Source: an uncultured Algibacter sp. (GTDB taxonomy: Bacteria > Bacteroidota > Bacteroidia > Flavobacteriales > Flavobacteriaceae). Taken from it: 64,000 bases of DNA. Shown one piece after another: positions 17,841 to 26,919 of the stretch (within the stretch, counting starts at the first letter, position 1; each line of letters starts with the position of its first letter). The DNA is taken from contig CANMQH010000017.1 in the NCBI GenBank assembly GCA_947499935.1, positions 1 to 64,000 on the forward strand. The letters are read 5' to 3'. A program made the position numbers and the translations under genes. Under the pieces are notes generated by a model. The model had not been told where the DNA came from and did no database searches. It saw only the letters and a program-made list of their open reading frames with translations.

Positions 17841-20141
17841 ATGAGTACATCCCCAACAGATAAATCCAAAACACCAGAAGCGTTTTCTAATTTAAAAATT
17901 ACAAAACCTGCAACAAATAGTGTGGGCTTTGGTTCTATAAAATCTTCTGTATCTCAAGCTTTAAAATACATGAAGCCAAAAAATGCTTTAAAGTTATCTC
18001 TCAAGATTAACCAAAAAGAAGGTTTTGATTGCCCTGGATGTGCTTGGCCAGATCCAGAAGATGAGCGCTCTACTATTGGAGAATATTGCGAAAATGGTAT
18101 AAAAGCAATTGCAGAAGAAGCTCAAAATAAAACAATTAATAGGGCGTTTTTTGCAAAACACTCGGTAGATGAGCTAAGTACATGGTCAGATTTTAAAATT
18201 GGTAAATCAGGACGTTTAGCAGAACCTTTATTTTTGTCAGAAGGCGCAACACATTATAAACCCATTGGGTGGGATGATGCTTTTAATAAAATTGCCAGTC
18301 ATTTAAATACTTTGGATAATCCAGATGAAGCCGTTTTTTATACGTCTGGACGTACAACTAACGAAGCAGCATTTTTATATCAATTATTTGTAAGAGAGTT
18401 TGGTACTGCTAATTTACCAGATTGTTCTAACATGTGCCACGAAGCTAGCGGAAGTGCATTAAATGAAACGTTGGGCATTGGCAAAGGCTCGGTAACTTTA
18501 GATGATTTGTATAAAGCTGAATTGGTAATGGTTATAGGGCAGAATCCTGCTACCAATCATCCGAGAATGTTATCTGCTTTAGAAAAATGTAAACAAAATG
18601 GCGGTAAAATTATAGCAGTAAACCCATTACCAGAAGCTGGGTTAATAAAATTTACAGATCCACAAAGCCCAGTAAAGTTATTAACTGGCGGGACTCAAAT
18701 TTCAGATGTGTATGTACCAGTTACTATTAATGGCGATGTGGCTTTTATAAAAGCATTACTTCTTAAAATGCTAGAGAAAGAAGAACAGGGAGAACATGTT
18801 TTTGATACGGCATTTATTAATGAATTTACTCAAGGATATGATGCTTTTATTACAGATTTAAAGACTTATAATTTTGATAGCTGTCTAGAGGCTTCGGGTG
18901 TGTCTAGAGAAACTTTTAATGCTGTTTTAAATTTAGTACTCAATAAAAATAAAATCATTATTTGTTGGGCTATGGGTTTAACTCAGCATGAAAATGCTGT
19001 AGATAATATTCGAGAACTGGTTAATTTATTATTATTAAAAGGAAGCATAGGTAAGGAGGGGGCAGGTACTTGTCCTGTTCGTGGGCATTCTAATGTACAA
19101 GGTGATAGAACGGTTGGGATATGGGAATCTGCACCACAAGCATTTTTAGATAAGATTGAAAATAAATATGGTTTTAAACCTACAACCAAACATGGCTATT
19201 CCGTAATAGAAGCCATAAAAGCCATGTATGAGAAAAAAGCTAAAGTGTTTTTTGGTTTGGGAGGAAATTTTATTTCGGCTGTACCAGATACCAATTATGC
19301 AGCGCAAGGCATGGCTAATTGTAATTTAACGGTGCATGTAAGTACAAAATTGAATCGTTCGCATTTAGTAACAGGCAAAGAAGCTTTAATATTACCTTGT
19401 TTGGGACGTACAGAAAAAGATTATCAAAAAACTGGAGTGCAAACACAAAGTGTAGAAAACTCAATGGGAATTGTTTCATCTACTAAAGGTGTTTTAGAGC
19501 CTTGCTCTGATGCTTTGTTAAGTGAGGTTGCTGTTGTTTGTGGCGTTGCTAATGCGACTTTAAAAGAACGTACTAAAATTAATTGGTCAGCATATAAAAA
19601 CGATTACAATCTAGTACGTGATGATATCGCGGAAGTTGTAGATGGATTTACCGATTATAATAAAAAATTGAAACAGCCAGCCGGATTTTATTTACCCAAT
19701 GGGGCTAGAGAAAGGCAATTTAAAACTAAAACTGGAAAAGCTAATTTTACATGTAATACATTGCCAAAATGGAAACTAAAAGATGATGAATTGATTATGA
19801 TGACTATTCGTAGTCATGATCAATTTAACACAACCATTTATGGCTTAAATGACCGATATAGAGGTGTTTTTAATGAACGACGTGTTGTGTTTATGAATCG
19901 TGACGATATGAAACTACGTCATTTAAAAGAACACGATGTTGTTAATCTTAAATCGGAATACAATGGGATTATTAGAGAAGCCAATAATTTTAAAGTTGTG
20001 GGATATGATATTCCAAAAAATTGCTGCGCTACGTATTTTCCAGAAACTAATATATTAGTGCCTTTAGATAGTTTTGCACATACGGCTAAAACACCCGCCT
20101 CTAAGAGTGTTAGGGTTAAAGTAGAAAAAAGGCCAAAGTAA
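17841..20141 (+). CDS. FdhF/YdeP-family molybdopterin oxidoreductase
   Basis: A 766-residue member of the DMSO-reductase superfamily, YdeP/FdhF type. Near residues 64-69 DCPGCAWP begins a short Cys cluster that may hold an Fe-S cluster or be vestigial. The molybdopterin domains follow: YTSGRTTNEAAFLYQLFVREFGT, the CSNMCHEASG loop, VIGQNPATNHPRM, and a C-terminal dinucleotide-binding domain (about 640-760, RSHDQFNTTIYGLNDRY). No Tat signal is seen, so it is probably cytoplasmic. It lies upstream of nirBD in the same direction, 265 bp away, so a role in nitrate or formate metabolism is tempting, but the family's substrate is not settled. It is not a typical NasA. Confidence 0.8.
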   Translation: MSTSPTDKSKTPEAFSNLKITKPATNSVGFGSIKSSVSQALKYMKPKNALKLSLKINQKEGFDCPGCAWPDPEDERSTIGEYCENGIKAIAEEAQNKTINRAFFAKHSVDELSTWSDFKIGKSGRLAEPLFLSEGATHYKPIGWDDAFNKIASHLNTLDNPDEAVFYTSGRTTNEAAFLYQLFVREFGTANLPDCSNMCHEASGSALNETLGIGKGSVTLDDLYKAELVMVIGQNPATNHPRMLSALEKCKQNGGKIIAVNPLPEAGLIKFTDPQSPVKLLTGGTQISDVYVPVTINGDVAFIKALLLKMLEKEEQGEHVFDTAFINEFTQGYDAFITDLKTYNFDSCLEASGVSRETFNAVLNLVLNKNKIIICWAMGLTQHENAVDNIRELVNLLLLKGSIGKEGAGTCPVRGHSNVQGDRTVGIWESAPQAFLDKIENKYGFKPTTKHGYSVIEAIKAMYEKKAKVFFGLGGNFISAVPDTNYAAQGMANCNLTVHVSTKLNRSHLVTGKEALILPCLGRTEKDYQKTGVQTQSVENSMGIVSSTKGVLEPCSDALLSEVAVVCGVANATLKERTKINWSAYKNDYNLVRDDIAEVVDGFTDYNKKLKQPAGFYLPNGARERQFKTKTGKANFTCNTLPKWKLKDDELIMMTIRSHDQFNTTIYGLNDRYRGVFNERRVVFMNRDDMKLRHLKEHDVVNLKSEYNGIIREANNFKVVGYDIPKNCCATYFPETNILVPLDSFAHTAKTPASKSVRVKVEKRPK

Positions 20142-20301
20142 CTAGGACATTGTAAGTGTAATAGAGTGTTGTTTATTTTGAAATGACTAGAGTTCTTTTT
20201 GAGTTGTTTTAAATGATAATCAATTAAAGTTGCTATGCTAATTTCTTAAGATTTCATTAAAAGCAATCTCTTAATTTCCTTAATACTTAATTATTCATAT
20301 T

Positions 20302-20318
20302 TCAATTTGTGAAATTGA
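20302..20318. promoter_or_regulatory. Short palindrome upstream of nirB
   Basis: TCAATTT-GTG-AAATTGA is a perfect 7-bp inverted repeat with a 3-bp centre, about 90 bp before the nirB ATG. Its size suits a dimeric regulator, but no family can be named from sequence alone. Confidence 0.35.
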
Positions 20319-20363
20319 TAATAATGATACTAGTAAGTAAATTCCATTCAAAAAATCATTTAA

Positions 20364-20405
20364 AATTACGTATTAATACTTAGTTTTGTGTTTAAATACG
20401 TAATT
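20364..20405 (+). promoter_or_regulatory. nirB promoter flanked by an 11-bp inverted repeat
   Basis: AATTACGTATT (20364-20374) and AATACGTAATT (20395-20405) are perfect inverted repeats separated by 20 bp. Between them TAGTTTTG (20381-20388) matches the Bacteroidetes -7 consensus TAnnTTTG. The right arm ends 1 bp before the ATG, so the 5-prime leader would be very short. No clear -33 TTG is present, which would suit an activator-dependent promoter. The arrangement suggests an operator for a dimeric regulator or an mRNA structure at the start codon. Confidence 0.5.
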
Positions 20406-20406
20406 T

Positions 20407-22920
20407 ATGCAACATATTATTGTAGTTGGAAATGGCATGGTTGGATACAAATTTTGTGAAAAATTTGTAGAAAAAACAGAAAGCAAGAATTTTAAAATCA
20501 CAGTTTTTGGCGAAGAGCCAAGGCCTGCCTACGACAGAGTTCATTTAAGCGAGTTTTTTGAAAATCAAGATGCAAAAGCCTTAGAGATGGCACCAATGGA
20601 GTGGTATGCAGATCAAAATATCGATTTAATTGTTGGAGAGCGTGTTGCAGAAATAAACAGAACTTCTAAAACGATTACCACAGCTAAGAATCAAGAATTT
20701 TCGTATGATTATTTAGTCTTAGCAACAGGTTCTGCGCCGTTTGTTCCGCCTATTAAGGGTGTAGAAAAAAAGGGTGTATTTGTATATAGAACTATTGAGG
20801 ATTTAGAAGGTATGTTAGCATACGCCGCAAAGCTTAAAGCAGAAAAGCCTAATGCTAAAGCAGCTGTACTTGGTGGAGGCCTACTAGGTTTAGAGGCAGG
20901 AAAAGCAGTTATGGACATGGGTTTAGAGCCTCATATTGTCGAGTTTGCTTCAAAGTTAATGCCCAGACAATTAGATTTAAGAAGTAGCCAAGTTTTACAA
21001 TTAAAGTTAGAATCTATAGGGTTAAATATTCATTTAAGTAAAGCAACCAATCAAATATTAGGGGATGATGCTATAACGGGCATGGAGTTTGGTGAGGATG
21101 ATATTTTGGATGTTGATATGCTAGTTATTTCTGCGGGTATTAGACCCAGAGACGAACTAGGTAAAAATAGTGGATTAGACGTTGGTACACGTGGTGGTAT
21201 TGTAGTTAATAATAAAATGCAAACATCCGATGAAAGCATTTATGCCATTGGAGAGATTGCTTTGTATAATCAAATGATATACGGTTTAGTTGCTCCAGGA
21301 TACGACATGGCTGGTATAGCAGTAGATCAAATTATTGGAGAAACAGCGTCGGTTATGCCTGCTGAAATTGATATGTCTACAAAATTAAAACTTATTGGTG
21401 TAGATGTTGCTAGTTTTGGAGAGCCCTTTATGCCAGCATCTAGTGGACATTCTATTATTTTCGAAAATAAAACACAACATTTATACAAAAGAATAAATGT
21501 AAGCCTTGATGGTAAATCATTATTAGGCGGAATATTAGTTGGCGATGCTTCAGATTATAATATGCTACATCAGGTGTATTTAAATGGTATGGCCATTCCC
21601 GAAGATCCATCGCAATTAATTTTACCAGCCAGCGATGGCGGTTCGTCATTTGGTAGTGTGTTAGATTTACCAGATACCGCTCAGGTTTGCTCTTGCGAGA
21701 GTGTTTCTAAAGGCGATATTTGCTGTTCAATTACTGATGGTGATTGTAATAATTTAAATGATATTATTACAAAAACTAAAGCAACTACAGGATGTGGAGG
21801 TTGTAAACCTATGGTTGTAGATTTGGTCAACGAGACTTTAAAATCCTTAGGAAAAGAGGTTAAAGAAACTATTTGCGAACATTTTAATTTTAACAGACAA
21901 GAGCTCTACGATTTAATTAAAATAAATAAGGTTGCAGATTATGAAGAAACTCTAAACCTTTTTGGAGAAGGTCATGGTTGTGAGGTATGCAAGCCTTTAG
22001 TGGCGTCTATTTTTGCGACAGTAACTATGGAAACAGCAAACAGACAACCAGCTATACAAGATACCAACGACCGTTTTTTAGCAAACATTCAGCGTAACGG
22101 TACCTATTCTGTTGTACCAAGAGTTGCAGGTGGCGAGATTACACCAGATCAATTAATAACCATAGGGGCAGTAGCCAAAAAATACGATTTATACACTAAA
22201 ATTACGGGCGGACAACGTATTGATTTATTTGGTGCACAAGTTCATGAATTACCCATGATTTGGAAAGAATTAATAGATGCAGGTTTTGAAAGCGGACACG
22301 CTTACGGAAAATCCTTAAGAACCGTAAAAAGTTGTGTAGGCTCTACATGGTGCCGTTACGGTATGCACGAAAGTGTCACTTTTGCCATAGACATAGAAAA
22401 ACGTTACCGAGGTTTACGTTCGCCACATAAATTTAAAGGTGGTGTGTCTGGATGTATTAGAGAATGTGCCGAAGCCCGAGGAAAAGATTTTGGATTAATT
22501 GCCGTAGATGGCGGATGGAATTTATACGTCTGTGGAAACGGAGGCGCAACACCAAAACATGCCGTTTTATTAGCCGAACAACTAGACGATGAAACGGTTG
22601 TAAGATACCTAGATAGATTCCTAATGTATTACATCCGTACCGCCGGGCCATTAGTAAGAACAGCACCTTGGTTAGATAAACTAGATGGTGGTTTAGATTA
22701 TTTAAAACAAGTTATTATTGAAGATTCATTAGGCATTGCAGAGGAGTTAGAACAAGAGATGAAAGGTTTGATTAACAAATATGAATGCGAATGGAAACAG
22801 GCTATAGAAAGTCCAGAAATTATGAAACGCTTTAAACATTTTGTAAACTCGGATGATACCGATGATAATTTAGAATTCGTACCCATGCGTGAGCAGAAAA
22901 TGCCTAAAGCTTGGATATAA
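20407..22920 (+). CDS. nirB: Assimilatory-type NAD(P)H nitrite reductase, large subunit
   Basis: NirB reduces nitrite to ammonium with six electrons from NAD(P)H in the cytoplasm. The 837-residue protein has an N-terminal FAD/NAD-dependent oxidoreductase (GNGMVGYKFCEKF; VLGGGLLGLEAG; YAIGEIALYN), two BFD-like [2Fe-2S] segments (VCSCESVSKGDIC with TGCGGCKP, then GHGCEVCKP) and a C-terminal sulfite/nitrite reductase half. The siroheme-4Fe4S cysteines are complete: CVGSTWC near 643-649 and GCIRECAEA near 683-688. nirD follows after 241 bp containing a structured element. A palindrome-flanked promoter precedes it. No siroheme synthesis gene is in the window. Confidence 0.97.
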   Translation: MQHIIVVGNGMVGYKFCEKFVEKTESKNFKITVFGEEPRPAYDRVHLSEFFENQDAKALEMAPMEWYADQNIDLIVGERVAEINRTSKTITTAKNQEFSYDYLVLATGSAPFVPPIKGVEKKGVFVYRTIEDLEGMLAYAAKLKAEKPNAKAAVLGGGLLGLEAGKAVMDMGLEPHIVEFASKLMPRQLDLRSSQVLQLKLESIGLNIHLSKATNQILGDDAITGMEFGEDDILDVDMLVISAGIRPRDELGKNSGLDVGTRGGIVVNNKMQTSDESIYAIGEIALYNQMIYGLVAPGYDMAGIAVDQIIGETASVMPAEIDMSTKLKLIGVDVASFGEPFMPASSGHSIIFENKTQHLYKRINVSLDGKSLLGGILVGDASDYNMLHQVYLNGMAIPEDPSQLILPASDGGSSFGSVLDLPDTAQVCSCESVSKGDICCSITDGDCNNLNDIITKTKATTGCGGCKPMVVDLVNETLKSLGKEVKETICEHFNFNRQELYDLIKINKVADYEETLNLFGEGHGCEVCKPLVASIFATVTMETANRQPAIQDTNDRFLANIQRNGTYSVVPRVAGGEITPDQLITIGAVAKKYDLYTKITGGQRIDLFGAQVHELPMIWKELIDAGFESGHAYGKSLRTVKSCVGSTWCRYGMHESVTFAIDIEKRYRGLRSPHKFKGGVSGCIRECAEARGKDFGLIAVDGGWNLYVCGNGGATPKHAVLLAEQLDDETVVRYLDRFLMYYIRTAGPLVRTAPWLDKLDGGLDYLKQVIIEDSLGIAEELEQEMKGLINKYECEWKQAIESPEIMKRFKHFVNSDDTDDNLEFVPMREQKMPKAWI

Positions 22921-22992
22921 AAGTTGGATTGTTTAAGGGGGAAATTGTTTTTTGATGAAACATTTAAACTAATCAATGCGTATACGGTTTTT

Positions 22993-23118
22993 GCGTTAGG
23001 GATTGCAGAGAAAAGCCCACAGCGTAGGAACGGAGCGAGGACTTGTAACGTAAAGCCCGACTTTTTATGATCCTGCAAGGTTTTTTTTAACCTGGCAGGT
23101 ATGAGTAAAAAGTAACGC
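22993..23118. repeat. Structured intergenic element between nirB and nirD
   Basis: The outer arms GCGTTA (22993-22998) and TAACGC (23113-23118) can pair. Inside is a strong hairpin, CCTGCAAGGTT (23072-23082) with AACCTGGCAGG (23089-23099), 10 of 11 paired, loop of U. The segment AAAGCCCACAGCG...GAGGACTTGTAACG...AAGCCCGAC is unusually G/C-rich for this window. From memory, sequences of this type (GCGTTA...AAAGCCC...GAGGACTTG...GCCCGAC) recur between genes in many flavobacteria, so I call it an interspersed element. It could be an RNA structure that sets nirB/nirD ratios. Function is unknown. Confidence 0.55.
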
Positions 23119-23161
23119 CCTAATTAAAAATAATATGATTACAAATAATACATTTTAAAAC

Positions 23162-23539
23162 ATGGAACATATATTAGAGCAGTATAAATCGGTTACTAAA
23201 AATAATGTGGAAACTTGGTTTAAAGTAGGCATGACTACAGATTTTCCAGAGAATAGCGGGGCATGTATAAAATACAAGACAAAACAAATTGCAGTTTATA
23301 ATTTTAAACGAGCAAATACTTGGTATGCTGCGCAAAATTTGTGCCCACATAAAATGGAAATGGTATTGTCTTTAGGAATGATAGGTGATAAAGAAGGTAT
23401 TCCAAAAGTGGCTTGCCCATTGCATAAAAAGAATTTCTCGTTAGAGGATGGCACAAATTTAGCTGGCGGTGATTTAAAAATTGCAACCTATCCTGTTAAG
23501 ATTGAAAACGGAAATGTGTATATTGGCTTTTCTGATTAA
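23162..23539 (+). CDS. nirD: Nitrite reductase small subunit, Rieske-type
   Basis: NirD is the small partner of NirB. The 125-residue protein has a Rieske [2Fe-2S] fold with a complete ligand set, NLCPHKMEMV and ACPLHKKNFSL (two Cys, two His). E. coli NirD lacks these ligands, so here NirD probably holds a cluster and takes part in electron transfer. It lies after nirB on the same strand, separated by a structured element, and 12 bp before the DUF4202 gene, with which it is surely co-transcribed. Confidence 0.93.
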   Translation: MEHILEQYKSVTKNNVETWFKVGMTTDFPENSGACIKYKTKQIAVYNFKRANTWYAAQNLCPHKMEMVLSLGMIGDKEGIPKVACPLHKKNFSLEDGTNLAGGDLKIATYPVKIENGNVYIGFSD

Positions 23540-23551
23540 AATGCATAAAAA

Positions 23552-24136
23552 ATGAAGCCAACAAGATTTGAAACTGCCATAGCTTTAATTGATAAAAAAA
23601 ATGCTGAAGATGTTAATACATATCAAGTTTCGGGTATAGATTACCCTAAAGAGTTATTGTATTCGCAGCGTATGTCTAGAAAACTTTTACAATTTAACTC
23701 TAATGCTTCTAAAGCGCTTCAAATAGCTGCTAGAGCTCAACATATTGCGCGTTGGGAAATTGCTAGAAACTCATATCCAATGGATAGAGTTGGGTATTTA
23801 AAATGGCGAGAGACCTTAAAAAAAATGCATGCCAATTTAACTGCCGAAATCTTGGAAGTAGTAGGTTATGATACTCAATTTATTAACCGTGTAACATCTA
23901 TTATTCTTAAAAAATTAATTAAGAAAAACGAAGAATCTCAAACTTTAGAAGACACGATTTGTTTGGTGTTTTTAGATTACTATTTTGAGGAATTTGCTGC
24001 TAAGCATGATGACGAAAAAATAATTGATATCTTAAAAAAAACATGGGTAAAAATGTCTGCTAAAGGTCATGAAGCTGCTTTAAAACTTCCATTTTCAGAT
24101 AAAAGTTTAGCCTTGGTTAAACAAGCCATAACTTAG
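23552..24136 (+). CDS. DUF4202 family protein
   Basis: A 194-residue, probably cytoplasmic and mostly helical protein of the DUF4202 family (motifs YSQRMSRKLLQF, ARAQHIARWEIARNSYPMDR, GYLKWRETLKKMHA). The conserved His, Arg, Asp and Lys residues suggest an active site resembling a helical hydrolase fold, but no reaction is known to me. From memory, the family often sits beside nitrate/nitrite assimilation genes, and here it starts 12 bp after nirD, so a role in that pathway is likely though unproven. Confidence 0.8.
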   Translation: MKPTRFETAIALIDKKNAEDVNTYQVSGIDYPKELLYSQRMSRKLLQFNSNASKALQIAARAQHIARWEIARNSYPMDRVGYLKWRETLKKMHANLTAEILEVVGYDTQFINRVTSIILKKLIKKNEESQTLEDTICLVFLDYYFEEFAAKHDDEKIIDILKKTWVKMSAKGHEAALKLPFSDKSLALVKQAIT

Positions 24137-24211
24137 ATTTTACTAATAAATAATAGACAAGTTTTTGTCTCCTACATAATACTTTGGTTATAATCTAAAA
24201 TTTAATATAAT

Positions 24212-26032
24212 ATGACAAAAAACGCTAATTCATTAGACCAACGTACGTTTAATAAATTAAGCCGTTTATATATTATTGCTTTAAGTACCATTGCGCTTTC
24301 TGTAATTATAAGTCAAATTCTTATACGCAAACATCTTAACGACCAGCAAAGTGACTCTACTGTTATTAATGTTGCAGGTAGGCAACGTATGTTAAGTCAG
24401 AAATTAACCAAAGACCTTGTGTCGCTTTCTGTTGAGGTTAATTTGGAACAAAGAATTCTTCTAAAAGATAAAATTAAGAAAACCTTAGAAATTTGGGAAT
24501 CCTCTCATTTTGCACTTCAGCATGGAAATGAAAGCTTGGGATTACCAAAGAAAAATAGTTTAAAAGTTAGCAAGAAATACAAAAAGCTAAACCCTGTTTT
24601 TAATACCATTAATGAGGCTTCCAAAGCTATTATGTTAAAAATAGAGAATGATCCATCGATTCGCTTTGATGCTTTTAAAACCCATATAGAAAAAGTGAAA
24701 CATAATGAAGATGATTTTCTTCTTATGATGGACGATATTGTAAATCAATATGATTTGGAGGCAGATGCTAAAGTAAGTTGGTTACAAAATTTAGAGATTT
24801 TGCTTATGCTGCTTACCCTTTTAATTTTGTTGGGTGAGTTTTTATTTATTTTTTGGCCAACAGCTAAAACGGTAAAAGCAACATTGTCGGAGCTATTGTT
24901 AGCCGAAAAACGTGCTAAAAAAATGGCTTTTGATGCAGATGAACTTAGTTTTGCTAAAGAGAAATCTATAAAAGAGTTAAGGGCTTTAAGTCAAGCTATG
25001 GACGAAACTTTATTGTTTGCGCGAATAAGACATAGTGGTCATGTCATCCATATGGGGAATAAGTTTTCGCGATTATTTAAATTTTCTAAATTTAATAATG
25101 ATGTTTTTTTTTGGAAGGTATTATCCATTCACGAAAACGAACAATCTGCCATAGAGGCACTCATAGAAAAGTATAAAAAAACAGGTTGGCAAGGCGAAGT
25201 AAAAGCAACGATTAAAAACAATGTAGATGTATGGTTAGAAATGGCCATTATCCCATTTAGTCTTTCAGACGAAAAATCAGAATTACTCATCATTGCATCA
25301 GAAATTACAGAACGTAAAACGGCACAATTGGAAGTTAACCGACTTACAAAAAAGAGTTTTGATGAAGAGATGAGTCAACAAAAAATCATTTCAAGTAAGA
25401 TTATAGAAAATCAAGAAAAAGAACAAAACCGCATTGCTAAAGATGTGCATGATGGGATAGGACAGATGTTAACGGGGCTAAAGTATAATTTAGAAAGCAT
25501 AGATATTAATAATATAGATAAAACAGCATCTAAAATTGAACATTTAAAAGCACTAACAACAGATATTATTAAAGGAGTTAGAACGGCAACGTTTAACTTA
25601 ACACCTCCCGAATTAACTGATCATGGTATTGTGCCTGCTTTAAGCAAATTAACATTAGAATTAGCGAAACTTACAGGTAAAAACATTGTGTTTTTTAATA
25701 AAACCGATTTTAATCAACGCCTAGATTCTTTAGCAGAAATTAATATTTATCGTATTGTACAAGAAGCTGTTAATAATGCTATAAAGTATGCCGAATCTAC
25801 ACATATTATTGTATCGTTATCGCACAGTAAACATTTATTAAGTGTTGTTATAGATGACAATGGTAAAGGTTTTAATCCAGATAAGGTAAAACATGTAAAA
25901 ACAGGAGATGGCGGTATGGGCATGACGTTTATGAAAGAGCGTATTAAATATATTGATGGGCGTTTATTTTTAACCTCGGAAGCAGGAAAAGGAACTCGGG
26001 TTACTTTAAATATTCCGATGGAAAATAATTAA
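24212..26032 (+). CDS. PilJ/NarX-type membrane sensor histidine kinase
   Basis: A 606-residue sensor kinase. It has a TM segment at about 18-38, a periplasmic PilJ/NarX-like four-helix sensor (INVAGRQRMLSQKLTKDL resembles the P-box that binds nitrate/nitrite in NarX), a second TM at about 190-215, a PAS-like region (about 260-375), a HisKA_3 dimerisation domain with phospho-His413 (RIAKDVHDGIGQML), and an ATPase domain (N box EAVNNAIKYAES, G boxes DDNGKGF and GGMGM). HisKA_3 kinases usually pair with a LuxR-type regulator, but none is adjacent. Its place 76 bp after the DUF4202 gene suggests it senses nitrate or nitrite for the nir genes; that is inference. Confidence 0.87.
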   Translation: MTKNANSLDQRTFNKLSRLYIIALSTIALSVIISQILIRKHLNDQQSDSTVINVAGRQRMLSQKLTKDLVSLSVEVNLEQRILLKDKIKKTLEIWESSHFALQHGNESLGLPKKNSLKVSKKYKKLNPVFNTINEASKAIMLKIENDPSIRFDAFKTHIEKVKHNEDDFLLMMDDIVNQYDLEADAKVSWLQNLEILLMLLTLLILLGEFLFIFWPTAKTVKATLSELLLAEKRAKKMAFDADELSFAKEKSIKELRALSQAMDETLLFARIRHSGHVIHMGNKFSRLFKFSKFNNDVFFWKVLSIHENEQSAIEALIEKYKKTGWQGEVKATIKNNVDVWLEMAIIPFSLSDEKSELLIIASEITERKTAQLEVNRLTKKSFDEEMSQQKIISSKIIENQEKEQNRIAKDVHDGIGQMLTGLKYNLESIDINNIDKTASKIEHLKALTTDIIKGVRTATFNLTPPELTDHGIVPALSKLTLELAKLTGKNIVFFNKTDFNQRLDSLAEINIYRIVQEAVNNAIKYAESTHIIVSLSHSKHLLSVVIDDNGKGFNPDKVKHVKTGDGGMGMTFMKERIKYIDGRLFLTSEAGKGTRVTLNIPMENN

Positions 26033-26165
26033 AAAGAAATATTTAGTACGATAGGAGTCATCACATTATTTATAAATATTTATGCCTTTTATTATTATAT
26101 AATTTTTATCATCATAGAAATGACTGATAATACAAAATCATACTATGTTTTAAAATAAGTAAACT

Positions 26166-26546
26166 ATGAAAAGAAAATTAATAAGTTCTGGCTCCATATT
26201 CGAAGAAAAAATAGGCTATTCTAGAGCCGTGGTTCAAGGCGATTGGGTTTTTGTGTCTGGTACAACAGGTTATAATTATGAAACGATGACTATTAGTAAT
26301 GATATTGTTGAGCAAACCGATCAATGTTTGTTGAACATAAAAAACACACTAGAGCAAGCTAATGCTAGCCTTTCTGATATTGTTCGTGTTACTTATATTT
26401 TGCCAAATGTAAGTGATTTTGAATTGTGCTGGCCAGTACTTAAAAAATACTTAGGTGCTATAAAACCTGCAGCAACCATGTTTTCTGCCGGACTTGCAGA
26501 TGATAAAATGAAAATTGAAATTCAGATTACAGCTTTGAGGTCTTAG
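26166..26546 (+). CDS. Rid-family (YjgF/YER057c) protein
   Basis: A 126-residue Rid-superfamily protein (VFVSGTTGYNYETM; ADDKMKIEIQITALRS). RidA proper hydrolyses reactive enamine/imine intermediates, using an Arg located before the AGL-type motif. Here that region reads KPAATMFSAGL, so the catalytic Arg seems to be missing, as in the Rid groups outside RidA. Its role is thus uncertain. It follows the sensor kinase by 133 bp on the same strand but need not belong to the nitrite cluster. Confidence 0.85.
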   Translation: MKRKLISSGSIFEEKIGYSRAVVQGDWVFVSGTTGYNYETMTISNDIVEQTDQCLLNIKNTLEQANASLSDIVRVTYILPNVSDFELCWPVLKKYLGAIKPAATMFSAGLADDKMKIEIQITALRS

Positions 26547-26843
26547 TATTGAAGGTTTTCTTATCATTGAAATATTTCAAAAATTAAAAATATAATTCTT
26601 AGTCATATTAAAATTGGGCACGATTTAGATATCCCATATGAGTAAGTATTTGCAATTCCACAATAATGTGATTTCTCCTATCGTCGAAATGATAAAAGAA
26701 TCTAATAATGCTTCTTAGTCATGTATAAAAGTGTTTGATTGAGATGTCACATTGTAAGCAATTGAGCAATAGCATAATGTGATTCTAATTTATTTATATC
26801 ATAAGATTAAATTCAAAATAAAATTTATTTTCCAACGTCCCGC

Positions 26844-26910
26844 GGCTAAATGCAGTTTTGAAATTCAAAGATATGGAGCATCTTTAAGAATTTTAAAATT
26901 GCATTTAGCC
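26844..26910. repeat. Long hairpin, 22-bp stem with two mismatches
   Basis: The left arm 26844-26865 (begins GGCTAAATGCAGTTTTG) and the right arm 26889-26910 (ends TTGCATTTAGCC) pair at 20 of 22 positions, and the two mismatches are G-U compatible. The 23-nt loop contains a further 6-bp pair (AAAGAT/ATCTTT). It could be an interspersed repeat, an RNA hairpin or the end of a small mobile element. Confidence 0.6.
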
Positions 26911-26919
26911 AGTGATGTG

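Noticed and set aside
22698..23078. 126-codon minus-strand ORF covering the nirB end and the nirB-nirD gap
   Set aside because: It is antisense to nirB for most of its length and runs through the structured element; no protein family is apparent.
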